This document shows, one piece after another, positions 24,926-33,158 of a stretch of 38,489 nt of DNA (position 1 is its first letter; every line of letters begins with the position of its first letter). The notes beneath the pieces were generated by a model. It was not told the origin of the DNA. It did not search any database and saw only the letters and a program-made list of their open reading frames with translations. Position numbers and translations under genes: made by a program. Origin of the DNA: Bacteroidales bacterium (GTDB taxonomy: Bacteria; Bacteroidota; Bacteroidia; Bacteroidales; ML635J-15). The stretch spans positions 1 to 38,489 of the forward strand of contig JAFZWY010000031.1 of NCBI GenBank assembly GCA_017617125.1. Direction: 5' to 3'.

Positions 24926-25696
24926 TCATTGAATCATTCTCGTTCTCCTAAACTCGTTGCACACAATCGCCGCCGCCATCGAGATGTTGAGCGACTCGAC
25001 GTGCTTGTCGCAGAATGGCGGAATGAAAAGCTTGCGTGAAATTTCGGCTTCCACCTCGCGCGAGATTCCGTTGCCTTCGTTTCCCATTACGATAAGTCCG
25101 TTCTGAGGAAGCGAGCTGCCGTAGATGTTGTCGCCCTCGAGGAAAGTGCCGAAGCAGTCCAAGCCAGTCTGCTTGCGATAGTTGGCAATGAACTGGGGCA
25201 AGTCGGTGTAGAATATGTTCACGCGTAGGAAGGCACCCATCGTAGCCTGAATTACCTTTGGATTGTAAAGGTCGGTGCTACCGTTGGAGCAAACAATGTT
25301 GCGTATTCCGAACCAGTCGCAGATGCGTATTATGGTGCCGAAGTTGCCAGGGTCCTGCACGGTGTCGATTGCCATGGTGAGCGAGTCGGACAAGTCGCTG
25401 ATATTTAGTTCCCTGTGGGGAATGCCTACTGCAGCCATTATTGTAGAGGCTGTGCGGAAGTTCGACAGTTTTTCCATTGTGCGCTCGTCGGTTTCAAACT
25501 TCAGACTGCTGTCGACAGGAACCTTGTCGAGGCTTTCGGGCAGGCCGACTAGCATTTTTATTTCCATTTCGGCATTCACAACTTCGCCTATAATCTTAAA
25601 ACCTTCCACGACGAACATTCCGTGCTGGTCGCGGAACTTCTTGAGCGACAGCGAACTTAATATGCTGGCTTTTGCCTTGGATAACTGCTGGTTCAT
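24926..25696 (-). CDS. TrmH/SpoU-family RNA 2'-O-methyltransferase
   Basis: 256 aa. An N-terminal RNA-binding substrate domain (HGMFVVEGFKIIGEV) is followed by the SPOUT knot. Motif 1 is DPGNFGTIIR (115-124), motif 2 IVMGNEGNGIS (202-212) and motif 3 IPP...VESLNISMAAAI (225-244), all intact for SAM binding. These enzymes methylate ribose 2'-OH in rRNA or tRNA; the exact target is not predictable here (23S rRNA is common). Its ATG overlaps the stop of the upstream HhH gene as ATGA, so the two are coupled. Confidence 0.92.
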   Translation of the reverse strand: MNQQLSKAKASILSSLSLKKFRDQHGMFVVEGFKIIGEVVNAEMEIKMLVGLPESLDKVPVDSSLKFETDERTMEKLSNFRTASTIMAAVGIPHRELNISDLSDSLTMAIDTVQDPGNFGTIIRICDWFGIRNIVCSNGSTDLYNPKVIQATMGAFLRVNIFYTDLPQFIANYRKQTGLDCFGTFLEGDNIYGSSLPQNGLIVMGNEGNGISREVEAEISRKLFIPPFCDKHVESLNISMAAAIVCNEFRRTRMIQ

Positions 25697-26778
25697 TTTA
25701 CCGAAATATATTTTGAGATTTTATCGTATTCGCTTTGCGAGAGTGCCTTTTGCTTCACAAGCTCGTCGGTTGACTTGATTGTCTTGGCAAAGTCGCGGTA
25801 GTTGAGTATTGCATTGGCTATTTTCTTGTCTATGTAGGGGTGCGAAACCAAGGTCGTGAAGTCGACGGTGTTGATGTTAATTGTGCGTACAGGTTCGTTG
25901 TCAACCTTGAGATAAGGCAAAATGCCGTTGTATAGTTCGTCGGTCATGCCATACACTTCGCGTACCTGTTCTACGGTGACAAATCCGCCGAGTTTGTTGC
26001 GGTAGTCGATAATGCGCTTAGAGTATGCGGCACCAATTCCCTTGAGTTTCTGCAAATCGGATTCAGAGGCGGTGTTAAGGTTGACAATAATGTCGTATGA
26101 AGCCGTTTCGTGAGTACCAATTTTAATATAAGGTATAAGTCTTTCTGCAAAGACGGTGTCAACGCCATGAATTTTGGCTATGTCCGACGGCTGTTTGAAT
26201 CGTCCGCCCTTGCTGCGGTATTTCACGATGTTGTCGGCTTGCCACGGCTTGAAGCCAAGTCGTTCAAGCTCGTCCTTGGTGGCGGTGTTCGGGTCAAATT
26301 CGAAGAGTTCGGCAGACTGTGCATTGTCGTGGTACTCGCGTTGGTAGTCGTTGCGGCTATAGTTATTGTACTGTGGTCGTTCGATTACGATATAGTCCTT
26401 TATTACCTCATATTCCTCTGGCTTTAAGGTTCGGACGCGGGTAATGTCTTCGGGCTTGTAGAACTTGTAGCCCTTTTCGCGGTAGTTCATTATTCCGTTT
26501 ACCGATTTGGGCGAAAGACCGAGTCGCAGCAAGTCCTCGCGCGAAGCTGTGTTTGGGTCGAAGGCAAAGAGTTCGCTGTCGTCGAAATGAGTCTGCTGGT
26601 AAACGAGGAAACTGTCGATTTCGGTTTCGAAGTCGCTGAAGTCGACCTTCTGGTTCGATTTGCGAACCGATATGAAAATATCAGTGCCGATAATTGCTAT
26701 CAGCAGGACAAACAAAACAATAAGTCCGTTCTGTTCGCGCTTAGAGAAGTTGAAGTATTCCTTGAAAAATTTCTTCAT
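25693..26778 (-). CDS. Membrane-anchored protein with four ComEA-type helix-hairpin-helix repeats
   Basis: 361 aa from the ATG at 26778. The frame can be extended to a TTG at 26799, but a -7 element covers that position (26797-26804), so the ATG is preferred. A single transmembrane segment lies near the N-terminus (GLIVLFVLLIAIIGTDIFI, ~residues 18-36). The outer part has four tandem HhH units, each introduced by a version of NTA/T (FDPNTASREDL, FDPNTATKDEL, LNTASESDL, ININTVDFTTL). The third is the most canonical (LKGIGAAYSKRIIDYR). HhH repeats of ComEA bind DNA in natural transformation. Here the topology fits a membrane-tethered DNA-binding protein, but this is inference. It is co-transcribed with the RNA methyltransferase gene. 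Confidence 0.85.
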   Translation of the reverse strand: MKKFFKEYFNFSKREQNGLIVLFVLLIAIIGTDIFISVRKSNQKVDFSDFETEIDSFLVYQQTHFDDSELFAFDPNTASREDLLRLGLSPKSVNGIMNYREKGYKFYKPEDITRVRTLKPEEYEVIKDYIVIERPQYNNYSRNDYQREYHDNAQSAELFEFDPNTATKDELERLGFKPWQADNIVKYRSKGGRFKQPSDIAKIHGVDTVFAERLIPYIKIGTHETASYDIIVNLNTASESDLQKLKGIGAAYSKRIIDYRNKLGGFVTVEQVREVYGMTDELYNGILPYLKVDNEPVRTININTVDFTTLVSHPYIDKKIANAILNYRDFAKTIKSTDELVKQKALSQSEYDKISKYISVK

Positions 26779-26796
26779 TGTGACCGAAAAAGTTTC

Positions 26797-26804
26797 CAAA
26801 GGTA
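26797..26804 (-). promoter_or_regulatory. -7 element for the HhH/methyltransferase operon
   Basis: TACCTTTG on the minus strand, 18 bp before the preferred ATG (26778). No -33 match was seen. Confidence 0.5.
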
Positions 26805-26835
26805 AGGAAAAATGCGATTTGATACGATTTATCTG

Positions 26836-26868
26836 AAAAAAAAGCGATGGAAAACCACCGCTTTTTTT
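26836..26868 (-). terminator. Rho-independent terminator of the 310-aa lipoprotein gene
   Basis: On the minus strand GCGGTGG (26855-26861) pairs with CCATCGC (26844-26850) across a TTTT loop, with one G-U pair, followed by eight Ts. Ts are also present on the other side, so weak bidirectional action is possible. Confidence 0.85.
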
Positions 26869-26880
26869 GTCATATACAAT

Positions 26881-27813
26881 CTATTCTTCCTTGTAAACAT
26901 CCAGGATACTGAGGATTTCAGGAGATCCAAATGAGTTGGTTACCCATACTCGACCGATTTTCTTGTCGATCTTGTTGATAGTGTAGCCAGTCCTGAAACT
27001 ACCTACGAAATTACCCATAACTTCGTCACCTACATTTAAGTCCTGGTTGAGCGGAACAATCTTGCAGGCATCCCTGTACAGCGATACGATTTTTCCTGCA
27101 AAGCCAAGAGCCAGCACGTACTTGTCGGATGCACATATATAGGTGTAAATCTTGTAGCTTCCGTCACCGGTAACTACAATCTGGGCACCTGGCTGCCATT
27201 CGTTGTTCTTGAGCACGACAAATGTATTCGGACGGAGCTGCTCGTTGTTATGTTCGTTGGCAAAACCCTTTCCGTCGTCTTTCCATTCCATGTCGAGGTA
27301 GCTAACCTTTGGCGACGAAGGATTGGAGTCGTCGGTAACAATGGCTCGCTCCATTCCCGAACCGCTTTGCCACCAAGTGAGCACGATGTCGCCTTTCTTG
27401 GCCTTCTGTCCCTGCAGAATAGGAATTATCAATGCATTAGGCATCTCGATGTCCTGTCCCATGCTTGACACAACCGACGATTTTTCGCCTATACTCTTTA
27501 ATGTAGCATTGTAAAAAATGTAGGTTTCATTTGCAGGATCGTTAGATTCTTCCAATTTGCTGGGGTAGAACGAGTGGATTGACAAGACTGCCTGTCCTTC
27601 GGCAAGACCTTCGTTCTTCGCTTCCTCTGGAAAATACCACGGGAAATCAGATGCCTCTATTGCCTTTTCGACGTCGCCTTTTTCTTGTTCTGTTGCCTCG
27701 GAATTGTTTTCGTTGTTATCCTGAAGATTGATGGTGTGTGTGGTAACACCTCCGCAACCTGCCATTGCCAGCGACAACGGCAATACTATTGCAAACAAAA
27801 TATTCTTTCTCAT
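26881..27813 (-). CDS. Lipoprotein of unknown function
   Basis: 310 aa. Lipoprotein signal with lipobox MAGC (Cys20). A low-complexity Asn/Glu linker (~30-50) follows. The rest is soluble and beta-rich, with repeated short strand-turn units (KGDIVLTWW, NTFVVLKNNEWQPGAQIVVTGDGSYKIYTYI, VGDEVMGNFVGSFRTGYTINKIDKKIGRVWV). The last part resembles an SH3-like or KOW-like small barrel, but that is only a visual impression. I do not recognise the family. It has its own promoter and terminator, so it is monocistronic. Confidence 0.75.
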   Translation of the reverse strand: MRKNILFAIVLPLSLAMAGCGGVTTHTINLQDNNENNSEATEQEKGDVEKAIEASDFPWYFPEEAKNEGLAEGQAVLSIHSFYPSKLEESNDPANETYIFYNATLKSIGEKSSVVSSMGQDIEMPNALIIPILQGQKAKKGDIVLTWWQSGSGMERAIVTDDSNPSSPKVSYLDMEWKDDGKGFANEHNNEQLRPNTFVVLKNNEWQPGAQIVVTGDGSYKIYTYICASDKYVLALGFAGKIVSLYRDACKIVPLNQDLNVGDEVMGNFVGSFRTGYTINKIDKKIGRVWVTNSFGSPEILSILDVYKEE

Positions 27814-27841
27814 ATCTATACTTATTAATAATTAATGTCAA

Positions 27842-27872
27842 CAAAAATAATTCACTCTTTTTAATTGGCAAA
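27842..27872 (-). promoter_or_regulatory. Promoter of the 310-aa lipoprotein gene
   Basis: On the minus strand TTTG (27869-27872), 19 bp, TATTTTTG (27842-27849): a full -33/-7 match about 29 bp before the ATG. Confidence 0.72.
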
Positions 27873-27929
27873 ATTTTTTGCGCTATATAGCAGACGTTGC
27901 ACGCAATGTCGCAGCAGATATTGAAATTG

Positions 27930-27971
27930 ATTCGGCGCAAATCATTGCATTCGGCGCAATGCATTGCGCCG
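27930..27971. repeat. Direct repeat and perfect 20-bp palindrome (REP-like)
   Basis: Two near-identical copies of an ATTCGGCGCAA...CATTGC unit (27930-27948 and 27949-27967) are followed by GCCG. As a result 27952-27971 is the perfect palindrome CGGCGCAATGCATTGCGCCG. It is GC-rich in an AT-rich gap and has no U-tract, so it is more likely a dispersed palindromic repeat than a terminator. Confidence 0.7.
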
Positions 27972-27996
27972 CTACAATTATTAAATTGTTGAATTT

Positions 27997-28887
27997 TTAA
28001 ATTTTTCTAATAATTCCTTCCAATTTTTCCAACGACCAATCCGGTACATACTCTTCCGAATTGCTGCTTAATTCCTGGAAATATCCGTTGTGCAGACCGC
28101 ATTGCTTGAAATAGGCAGATATTTCGTTGTATTCGTCCTGCGTGATGTTGCGTCCGAGCAGAGGATGGTCTTTTACGTCGGCTGTCGGGAAATATTGGGC
28201 CATGAGGCTGACATAAATGTTACGGTCGTACGAGGCAAGATAGTCGAGCACGCGCTTGCTGTTGTCGAGGTTGCCGGGCAATACAAGATGGCGCACTATT
28301 ACACCACGGCGCAGCATTCCGTTCACAAACACGTTTTTCGGTCGCTGGCGCTTCATCTCGGCAATGGCAGCCGTTGCCACCTCGAAGTAGTTTGGTGCCG
28401 ACGAATATTCGACGGCGAGGCGGTTGTCGGCATACTTGAGGTCGGGCAGATACACATCGACAAGCCCTTCGAGGCGGCGCAACTGCTCAACCGATTCGTA
28501 GCCGTTGCTGTTGTAGACGACAGGAATTTTTATCTGCGGCTTGTATTTGGCAAGGGCTTCGGCTATTTGTTCCGTAAATTGTGTAGGACTTACAAGGTTT
28601 ATGTTTTCGGCACCTATGCTTTGCTGGTAAAGCATAAGCTTCCCGAGCATGTCAACCGAAATTTCGCGTCCGTATGCCGAGCGCGAAATGGTATCGTTCT
28701 GGCAGAAAATGCATCGTAGGTTGCATCCCGAGAAGAAAATTGTTCCGCTTCCGTGAGTTCCCGAAATGCATGGTTCCTCCCACTCGTGTATGCCGATACG
28801 GGCGACGGTAAGACCTTTTACACGGCAGTATCCCGCCTGTTCGGTGCGGTTTACCTTACAATTTCGGGGACAAAAAGCACATTCCAT
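27997..28887 (-). CDS. PflX-like radical SAM protein (pyruvate formate-lyase activase homologue)
   Basis: 296 aa, cytoplasmic. The radical SAM cluster motif is CNLRCIFC (Cys55, Cys59, Cys62). An N-terminal Cys set (CAFCPRNC, then GYC; Cys3, 6, 10, 21) is typical of the COG1313/PflX group. LVSPTQFT, VYNSNGYE, LPDLKYA and LVLPGNL match the family core. The family is annotated as an activating enzyme but its true substrate is not established. No glycyl-radical enzyme gene lies nearby. It has its own promoter, which overlaps that of the divergent lipoprotein gene. Confidence 0.88.
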   Translation of the reverse strand: MECAFCPRNCKVNRTEQAGYCRVKGLTVARIGIHEWEEPCISGTHGSGTIFFSGCNLRCIFCQNDTISRSAYGREISVDMLGKLMLYQQSIGAENINLVSPTQFTEQIAEALAKYKPQIKIPVVYNSNGYESVEQLRRLEGLVDVYLPDLKYADNRLAVEYSSAPNYFEVATAAIAEMKRQRPKNVFVNGMLRRGVIVRHLVLPGNLDNSKRVLDYLASYDRNIYVSLMAQYFPTADVKDHPLLGRNITQDEYNEISAYFKQCGLHNGYFQELSSNSEEYVPDWSLEKLEGIIRKI

Positions 28888-28909
28888 GGCAATGTTGTTT
28901 TACGGACTG

Positions 28910-28939
28910 CAAAAGTATTTTTTTTGACAATTAGTGCAA
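28910..28939 (-). promoter_or_regulatory. Promoter of the PflX-like gene
   Basis: On the minus strand TTG (28937-28939), 19 bp, TACTTTTG (28910-28917), about 23 bp before the ATG. Confidence 0.68.
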
Positions 28940-28954
28940 TGCAAAAAAATAAAT

Positions 28955-28962
28955 TATCTTTG
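28955..28962 (+). promoter_or_regulatory. -7 element for the 200-aa lipoprotein gene
   Basis: TATCTTTG matches TAnnTTTG, about 55 bp before the start. It lies only 15 bp beyond the divergent -33 element, so the two promoters are packed together. Confidence 0.55.
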
Positions 28963-29016
28963 CACCATATGAAGGGGTTCTGGTACATATTATTACAATA
29001 ACTAGAGGAGCACATT

Positions 29017-29619
29017 ATGAGGATAATAAAATTCATATTAATTATATTGTTGATGTCATTAACATCTTGCTATGGTCCTTGTTTTTATTCTCAAACTAAA
29101 GAAACAAACAAAAACGGAATAAGTAAGTGGCACCGCATATGGAGGCCGAATACGATAGGACCAAAACCTTATAGGTCATACGCGGCAGATGGGAAATATG
29201 TCAAAAATGTAAGCATCATGCATTTAAATGACACAATATCAAAAAGGTGTTTCAGGTCTTATGAATTGGAAAATTTAAAAAGAGTTTTTTCACAAGATAC
29301 TTTATTCAACAAGAAAAGGACGCTTGTTATTGATCCTTTTGCTCGAAATGTTGATTTGTTACAATGTGTCGGTTTATTTTATGTTCATGTTCTATATGAA
29401 TTCGATGATAAATATATATACATACCTTTAATAAAATTAAATGACACTATTCTTGTAAATGGGATCTCTGGAATTGTGGCGGATAGTAGCACCAGACAAT
29501 ATATAGAAACGAACTTATTGGAAGTGTACGATTCTGTTGAAACGAAAAGACGTGTGGATATTTTTATGAAAGGTAGGTTTTCGAAATCTGTTCTGTATAT
29601 GACACCAGTGCGCAAGTAA
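29017..29619 (+). CDS. Small lipoprotein of unknown function
   Basis: 200 aa. Lipobox LTSC gives acylated Cys18. The mature part is basic and Tyr/Asn-rich, with no recognised domain. The start is supported by a Shine-Dalgarno AGAGGAG (29004-29010), unusual for this phylum, where most leaders here lack one. Codon use is AT-richer than that of the flanking efp and PflX genes. The N-terminal region after the Cys (CYGPCFYSQTKE) loosely resembles that of the next lipoprotein (CCGQTKE), so the two may be distant relatives. Possibly recently acquired. Confidence 0.65.
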   Translation: MRIIKFILIILLMSLTSCYGPCFYSQTKETNKNGISKWHRIWRPNTIGPKPYRSYAADGKYVKNVSIMHLNDTISKRCFRSYELENLKRVFSQDTLFNKKRTLVIDPFARNVDLLQCVGLFYVHVLYEFDDKYIYIPLIKLNDTILVNGISGIVADSSTRQYIETNLLEVYDSVETKRRVDIFMKGRFSKSVLYMTPVRK

Positions 29620-29637
29620 ATGTTGAAAATGAATAAT

Positions 29638-29785
29638 ATGCTCGGAATTATTTTATGCCATCTGTATCTCTGCAGAGGTATCGCAGGGGCAATACAATGG
29701 AGAGGTCAATGCGATGCTATGTGATGTAGGCACGAGTCGATTCTATACAACAGGGTGTACAACATGCCAACCGGTGTGGATATGA
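29638..29785 (+). pseudogene. Possible decayed small secreted-protein gene
   Basis: This 224-base gap between the two lipoprotein genes holds no intact ORF. An ATG at 29638 opens a hydrophobic start (MLGIILC). A shift into another frame gives ICISAEVSQGQYNGE and then LCDVGTSRFYTTGCTTCQ, ending at a stop at 29783-29785. Together these read like a signal peptide plus a short mature part broken by one frameshift. It could equally be chance. Confidence 0.25.
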
Positions 29786-29843
29786 AAATATGTATTATAG
29801 AGTTGAAGTTGGTCCATTAATGAAACGATAAAAAGCTAGAAAT

Positions 29844-30356
29844 ATGAATGTATTAAGAAATATTGTAATCTGCAGTTGCATAATGTTGTTTGGGAGTTGC
29901 TGTGGCCAAACCAAAGAAAAAGCGTTCCTTACGCAATATGAATTTGAGGATTTTTCTCAATTTAAAAGTGCAAGTATATATGTTCGAGGTGCAGATAGCG
30001 AAAAAAATCCTATCATTCTTGTAGATGCACCGTATCTGATTAGAGATACTTCAAGAGTGGGGTGTTACCGCGTAATATTAGGCAAAAAAAACAATCAAGT
30101 AATAAATGCCCATTGGACATTATTAAGAAGTGGTTGTGTTGATGCGGATACTATAAAGCTTCAGAAATTAGCACAAAGTTTTAGACAGTATAAAATTCCT
30201 CGTTTGGACGTTGATGAGAAGGGAAATGTTTTTGTCTTTTTGAAAGATGTTGAAACGTTGGCATTAGTTAGATTTGCTAATGAAGAGGAGTTGCAAAAAC
30301 GGAGTAAAGAAATGGAATGGATTAACATTAAACATAATTGGTATAAGCCAAGATAA
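29844..30356 (+). CDS. Small lipoprotein of unknown function
   Basis: 170 aa. The signal ends FGSC (Cys19; a second Cys follows). The mature part has mixed alpha/beta character with no known motif; a DVDEKGNVFVFLKD strand pair and a charged C-terminal helix are visible. AT-rich codon use matches the other lipoprotein 225 bases upstream, and both share the short QTKE string soon after the lipobox. I see no promoter match in the gap, so it may be read through from the upstream gene. Function unknown. Confidence 0.65.
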   Translation: MNVLRNIVICSCIMLFGSCCGQTKEKAFLTQYEFEDFSQFKSASIYVRGADSEKNPIILVDAPYLIRDTSRVGCYRVILGKKNNQVINAHWTLLRSGCVDADTIKLQKLAQSFRQYKIPRLDVDEKGNVFVFLKDVETLALVRFANEEELQKRSKEMEWINIKHNWYKPR

Positions 30357-30509
30357 ACAATGCTGGGCGTTAACAATTTTGTGCGAACATTGTGTCGCCA
30401 CCTGTCGTTTTTCAATAATCAAATCGCAATTCGCAAGTGTGGAACCTTCCTCTAACTTCCTTTTTCACACAATTTGTCTAAAAAATTTCAGTAAAAAAAT
30501 AAAAGTCAT

Positions 30510-30517
30510 TATATTTG
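30510..30517 (+). promoter_or_regulatory. -7 element for efp
   Basis: TATATTTG matches TAnnTTTG, 26 bp before the ATG. The -33 region has only TTTC (30486-30489). Confidence 0.55.
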
Positions 30518-30543
30518 CGCCCTAATTTTAGTAATACATTTAT

Positions 30544-31107
30544 ATGGCAACAACAGCAGACATTAGAAAAGGTTTAGCAATGGAACTCGAAGGAAAGCTT
30601 TACCTTGTGGTTGATTTTCAGCATGTAAAACCAGGCAAGGGCGGTGCTTTCGTACGTACTAAGCTCAAGAGCCTCGAAAACGGCAGAACAATCGACAAGA
30701 CTTTCAACTCGGGCGCTTCAATAAATCCCGTAAGAATCGAACGCCGTCCATACCAGTTCGTATACAAGGACGATATGGGCTACAACTTCATGCACATGGA
30801 GACTTTCGAGCAGATAGCTATTCCCGAAGACGTTATCGACGGTGTCGAATTCCTCAAGGAAGGCCAGGACGTAGAAGTAGTGGTTCACGCCGATACCGAA
30901 ACCCCGCTTTCATGCGAACTTCCACCATTCATCGAGGCTACAGTTACCTACACCGAACCAGGTCTCAAGGGTGATACTACAACCAACGCAATGAAGCCTG
31001 CTACAATCGATACTGGAGCTCAGATCATGGTTCCTCTGTTCATCGAAATTGGCGAAAAGATTAAGGTTGACACCCGTACAAAGGAATACGCCGAAAGAGC
31101 AAAATAA
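30544..31107 (+). CDS. efp: Elongation factor P
   Basis: 187 aa, full length. EF-P enters ribosomes stalled at polyproline stretches and restores peptide-bond formation. The KOW-like N domain has the loop PGKGGAF with Lys32 at the tip, the residue that is modified or acts directly in the family. The second and third OB domains follow, with the signature [25 protein letters not shown] in the C-terminal part. It starts a tightly spaced gene series: the Wzz-like gene begins 18 bases after its stop. Confidence 0.97.
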   Translation: MATTADIRKGLAMELEGKLYLVVDFQHVKPGKGGAFVRTKLKSLENGRTIDKTFNSGASINPVRIERRPYQFVYKDDMGYNFMHMETFEQIAIPEDVIDGVEFLKEGQDVEVVVHADTETPLSCELPPFIEATVTYTEPGLKGDTTTNAMKPATIDTGAQIMVPLFIEIGEKIKVDTRTKEYAERAK

Positions 31108-31125
31108 TGTCATACTTGTTTTCAC

Positions 31126-32127
31126 ATGAACGAAAACGACAATAAAAGCACATTTAACGCATCAGATGTTCTGCTTCTTATAATCAAGAAGTGGAAACAT
31201 CTGCTTGTTGTTTGCATAGTAGCCTTTGTTGCTTCGGTAATAATAAGCTACACCATACCCGAGCGGTACAAGTCGACGGTTGTATTGTATCCGGCAAACT
31301 CTACCTCGGTATCGCAGACACTCGCTGCCGACGGCACCACCCAGAAGGGCCTTTTGCAGTTCGGCGAGAACGAGGAAGTGGAACAACTGATGCAGGTGCT
31401 CCAGTCTAACGATATCAGAAACCGCATCATCGAGAAATACAACCTTGTCGAGCATTACGGACTGAAGCCAGACACAAAGTACCTTTATACCAAGCTGTAT
31501 GGCAAGTACGACGAAAATGTAAAGATTTCGCGTACCGAATACACTTCGGTAAAAATAGAGGTGCTCGACGAAAGTCCCGATACCGCAGCAATGATTGCCA
31601 ACGACATTTCTTACCTGCTTGATACCGTATATGCACGCATGCAGCGCGAAAGGGCATACAAGGCCTTGAAAATTGTTGAACGCGAATATCGCGAACAGGA
31701 TGCAACAGTAAAGAGCATCAAGGACTCGTTGCAATATTTGAGCATGCTTGGCGTGATAGACGTAAGGTCGCAGACCGAGATGTACAGCGAACAGTATGCT
31801 ATCGCACTGGCAAGCGGCAACGCCCGCAACATCAAGGAAATAGAGGCAAAACTCGATACCCTTGCAAAGTACGGCAGCGCTCACTCGATACTTAAGGAGC
31901 GCCTTACCGAGGAAGTACAGACTCTTACCTTGCGCAAGAACAAATACCGCGAGGCAATGATCGAACTAGAGCAGGACCTGCCAAACGCCTTCATTGTAAA
32001 CAAGGCGGAAAAGGCCGAGAAGAAGACCTATCCGATACGTTGGCTCATTGTCCTGTCGACTGTATTGGCATCGTTCCTCCTGGCATTGATAGTACTTGCA
32101 ATAATTGAACCGTTAAAAAAAAAATAA
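31126..32127 (+). CDS. Wzz-like polysaccharide chain-length determinant protein (first copy)
   Basis: 333 aa, inner membrane. Wzz plan: a short cytoplasmic N-terminus, TM1 at ~25-44, a periplasmic domain starting YTIPERYKSTVVLYPAN, a long coiled coil (~165-285), and TM2 at ~306-327 preceded by a Pro-containing KKTYPIRWL. There is no tyrosine-kinase domain after TM2, so it is a Wzz rather than a full Wzc. Such proteins set the length of O-antigen or capsule chains made by Wzy. The next gene is a paralogue with the same plan. Confidence 0.87.
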   Translation: MNENDNKSTFNASDVLLLIIKKWKHLLVVCIVAFVASVIISYTIPERYKSTVVLYPANSTSVSQTLAADGTTQKGLLQFGENEEVEQLMQVLQSNDIRNRIIEKYNLVEHYGLKPDTKYLYTKLYGKYDENVKISRTEYTSVKIEVLDESPDTAAMIANDISYLLDTVYARMQRERAYKALKIVEREYREQDATVKSIKDSLQYLSMLGVIDVRSQTEMYSEQYAIALASGNARNIKEIEAKLDTLAKYGSAHSILKERLTEEVQTLTLRKNKYREAMIELEQDLPNAFIVNKAEKAEKKTYPIRWLIVLSTVLASFLLALIVLAIIEPLKKK

Positions 32128-32213
32128 CTTTAATAAAAAATACTCCGGTACAAGAACGGAAAGGATGTAGCAGAAAGATTTTTAATAAAATACTATTACC
32201 AAATTACGAAACC

Positions 32214-33158
32214 ATGGAAAGTTATTTCAAAACAAAAAGCATTTTCGGACTTATCGCAAGATGGAAATGGCATTTGCTGATAATTACCGTAGTATCGGCA
32301 GTTCTTGGACTAGTATTTTCAGGACCATACTTCATACATCCAAAATATAAGTCGTCGGCAACCCTCTATCCAGCAAACATCGTTTGCTTGTCCGACGAGT
32401 CGGAATCGGAACAGATGCTCGAAATAATGGGCTCCGACGATATAAAATTCCAGGTAATAGAAAAATACGGACTATATTCACACTACGATATCGATTCTAC
32501 CGAAACTACCTCGCTGGCAAAGATTATGTCGCAATACGACAGCAATGTAATTATCGAGAAGACGCCAAACGAGGCCATAATGATAACCGTTTGCGACGAA
32601 AATCCACAGATGGCCGCCGATATGGTAAATTCGATTATCGAATTTTATGATGCGCATGTCCTAAAGTTAAATGCAGTAAAGTCGGAAGAAGTACTGGAAA
32701 TATATATCTCAGCTGCAAAAGAAAAGGAACATATAATCGACAGCCTTTCGGAAGTTCTTAAAAAATATGGAACCGAATATGGACTTATCGACCAGAAGTC
32801 GCAGACAAAAGCATACAGTGAAGCCGCAGCACAGGGACGTTCGGGCAATGATGCAATCCTAAAGAACTGGCAGACCTATGGAGCCGAATACGCAAAGACC
32901 GACTCGCTGCTAACCAACACGATACAACGCTACAACAAGGATCTTAAAATTTGTGAGGACGCACGCCGTGACATCAACAAGGTGCAGTCGTATTCGCATG
33001 TAGTATCGAAACCTTATGTAGCCGACAAGAAATTTTATCCCGTACGCTGGATTATCACCCTTCTGGCGGGTCTAGGCGGTTGCCTTATTGGAATAATAGC
33101 AATTGCAATAATAGAAGGCTGCAGAAAACCCAAGGAAGAAATTGACACGCAAGACTAA
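32214..33158 (+). CDS. Wzz-like polysaccharide chain-length determinant protein (second copy)
   Basis: 314 aa. It has the same architecture as the upstream gene: TM1 ~20-38, HPKYKSSATLYPAN matching the paralogue's ERYKSTVVLYPAN, a coiled coil (~155-265) and TM2 ~282-304 after KKFYPVRWI. The residues between are quite diverged, so the duplication is old and the two may form a mixed ring or serve different polymers. It is separated from the first copy by 86 bases. The ligase gene begins within its last codons (17-base overlap). Confidence 0.87.
   Translation: MESYFKTKSIFGLIARWKWHLLIITVVSAVLGLVFSGPYFIHPKYKSSATLYPANIVCLSDESESEQMLEIMGSDDIKFQVIEKYGLYSHYDIDSTETTSLAKIMSQYDSNVIIEKTPNEAIMITVCDENPQMAADMVNSIIEFYDAHVLKLNAVKSEEVLEIYISAAKEKEHIIDSLSEVLKKYGTEYGLIDQKSQTKAYSEAAAQGRSGNDAILKNWQTYGAEYAKTDSLLTNTIQRYNKDLKICEDARRDINKVQSYSHVVSKPYVADKKFYPVRWIITLLAGLGGCLIGIIAIAIIEGCRKPKEEIDTQD

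Noticed and set aside
25275..25778. 167-aa plus-strand frame
   Set aside because: Shadow of the RNA methyltransferase and the end of the HhH gene.
28090..28719. 209-aa plus-strand open frame
   Set aside because: Lies entirely inside the PflX-like gene on the opposite strand; no recognisable domain or start signal.
29620..29843. tRNA or other structured RNA gene in the gap
   Set aside because: No cloverleaf, T-loop GTTCGA or CCA-type end could be found on either strand.
31162..31884. 240-aa minus-strand open frame
   Set aside because: Complement of the first Wzz gene; Cys/His/Tyr-rich composition typical of a shadow frame.
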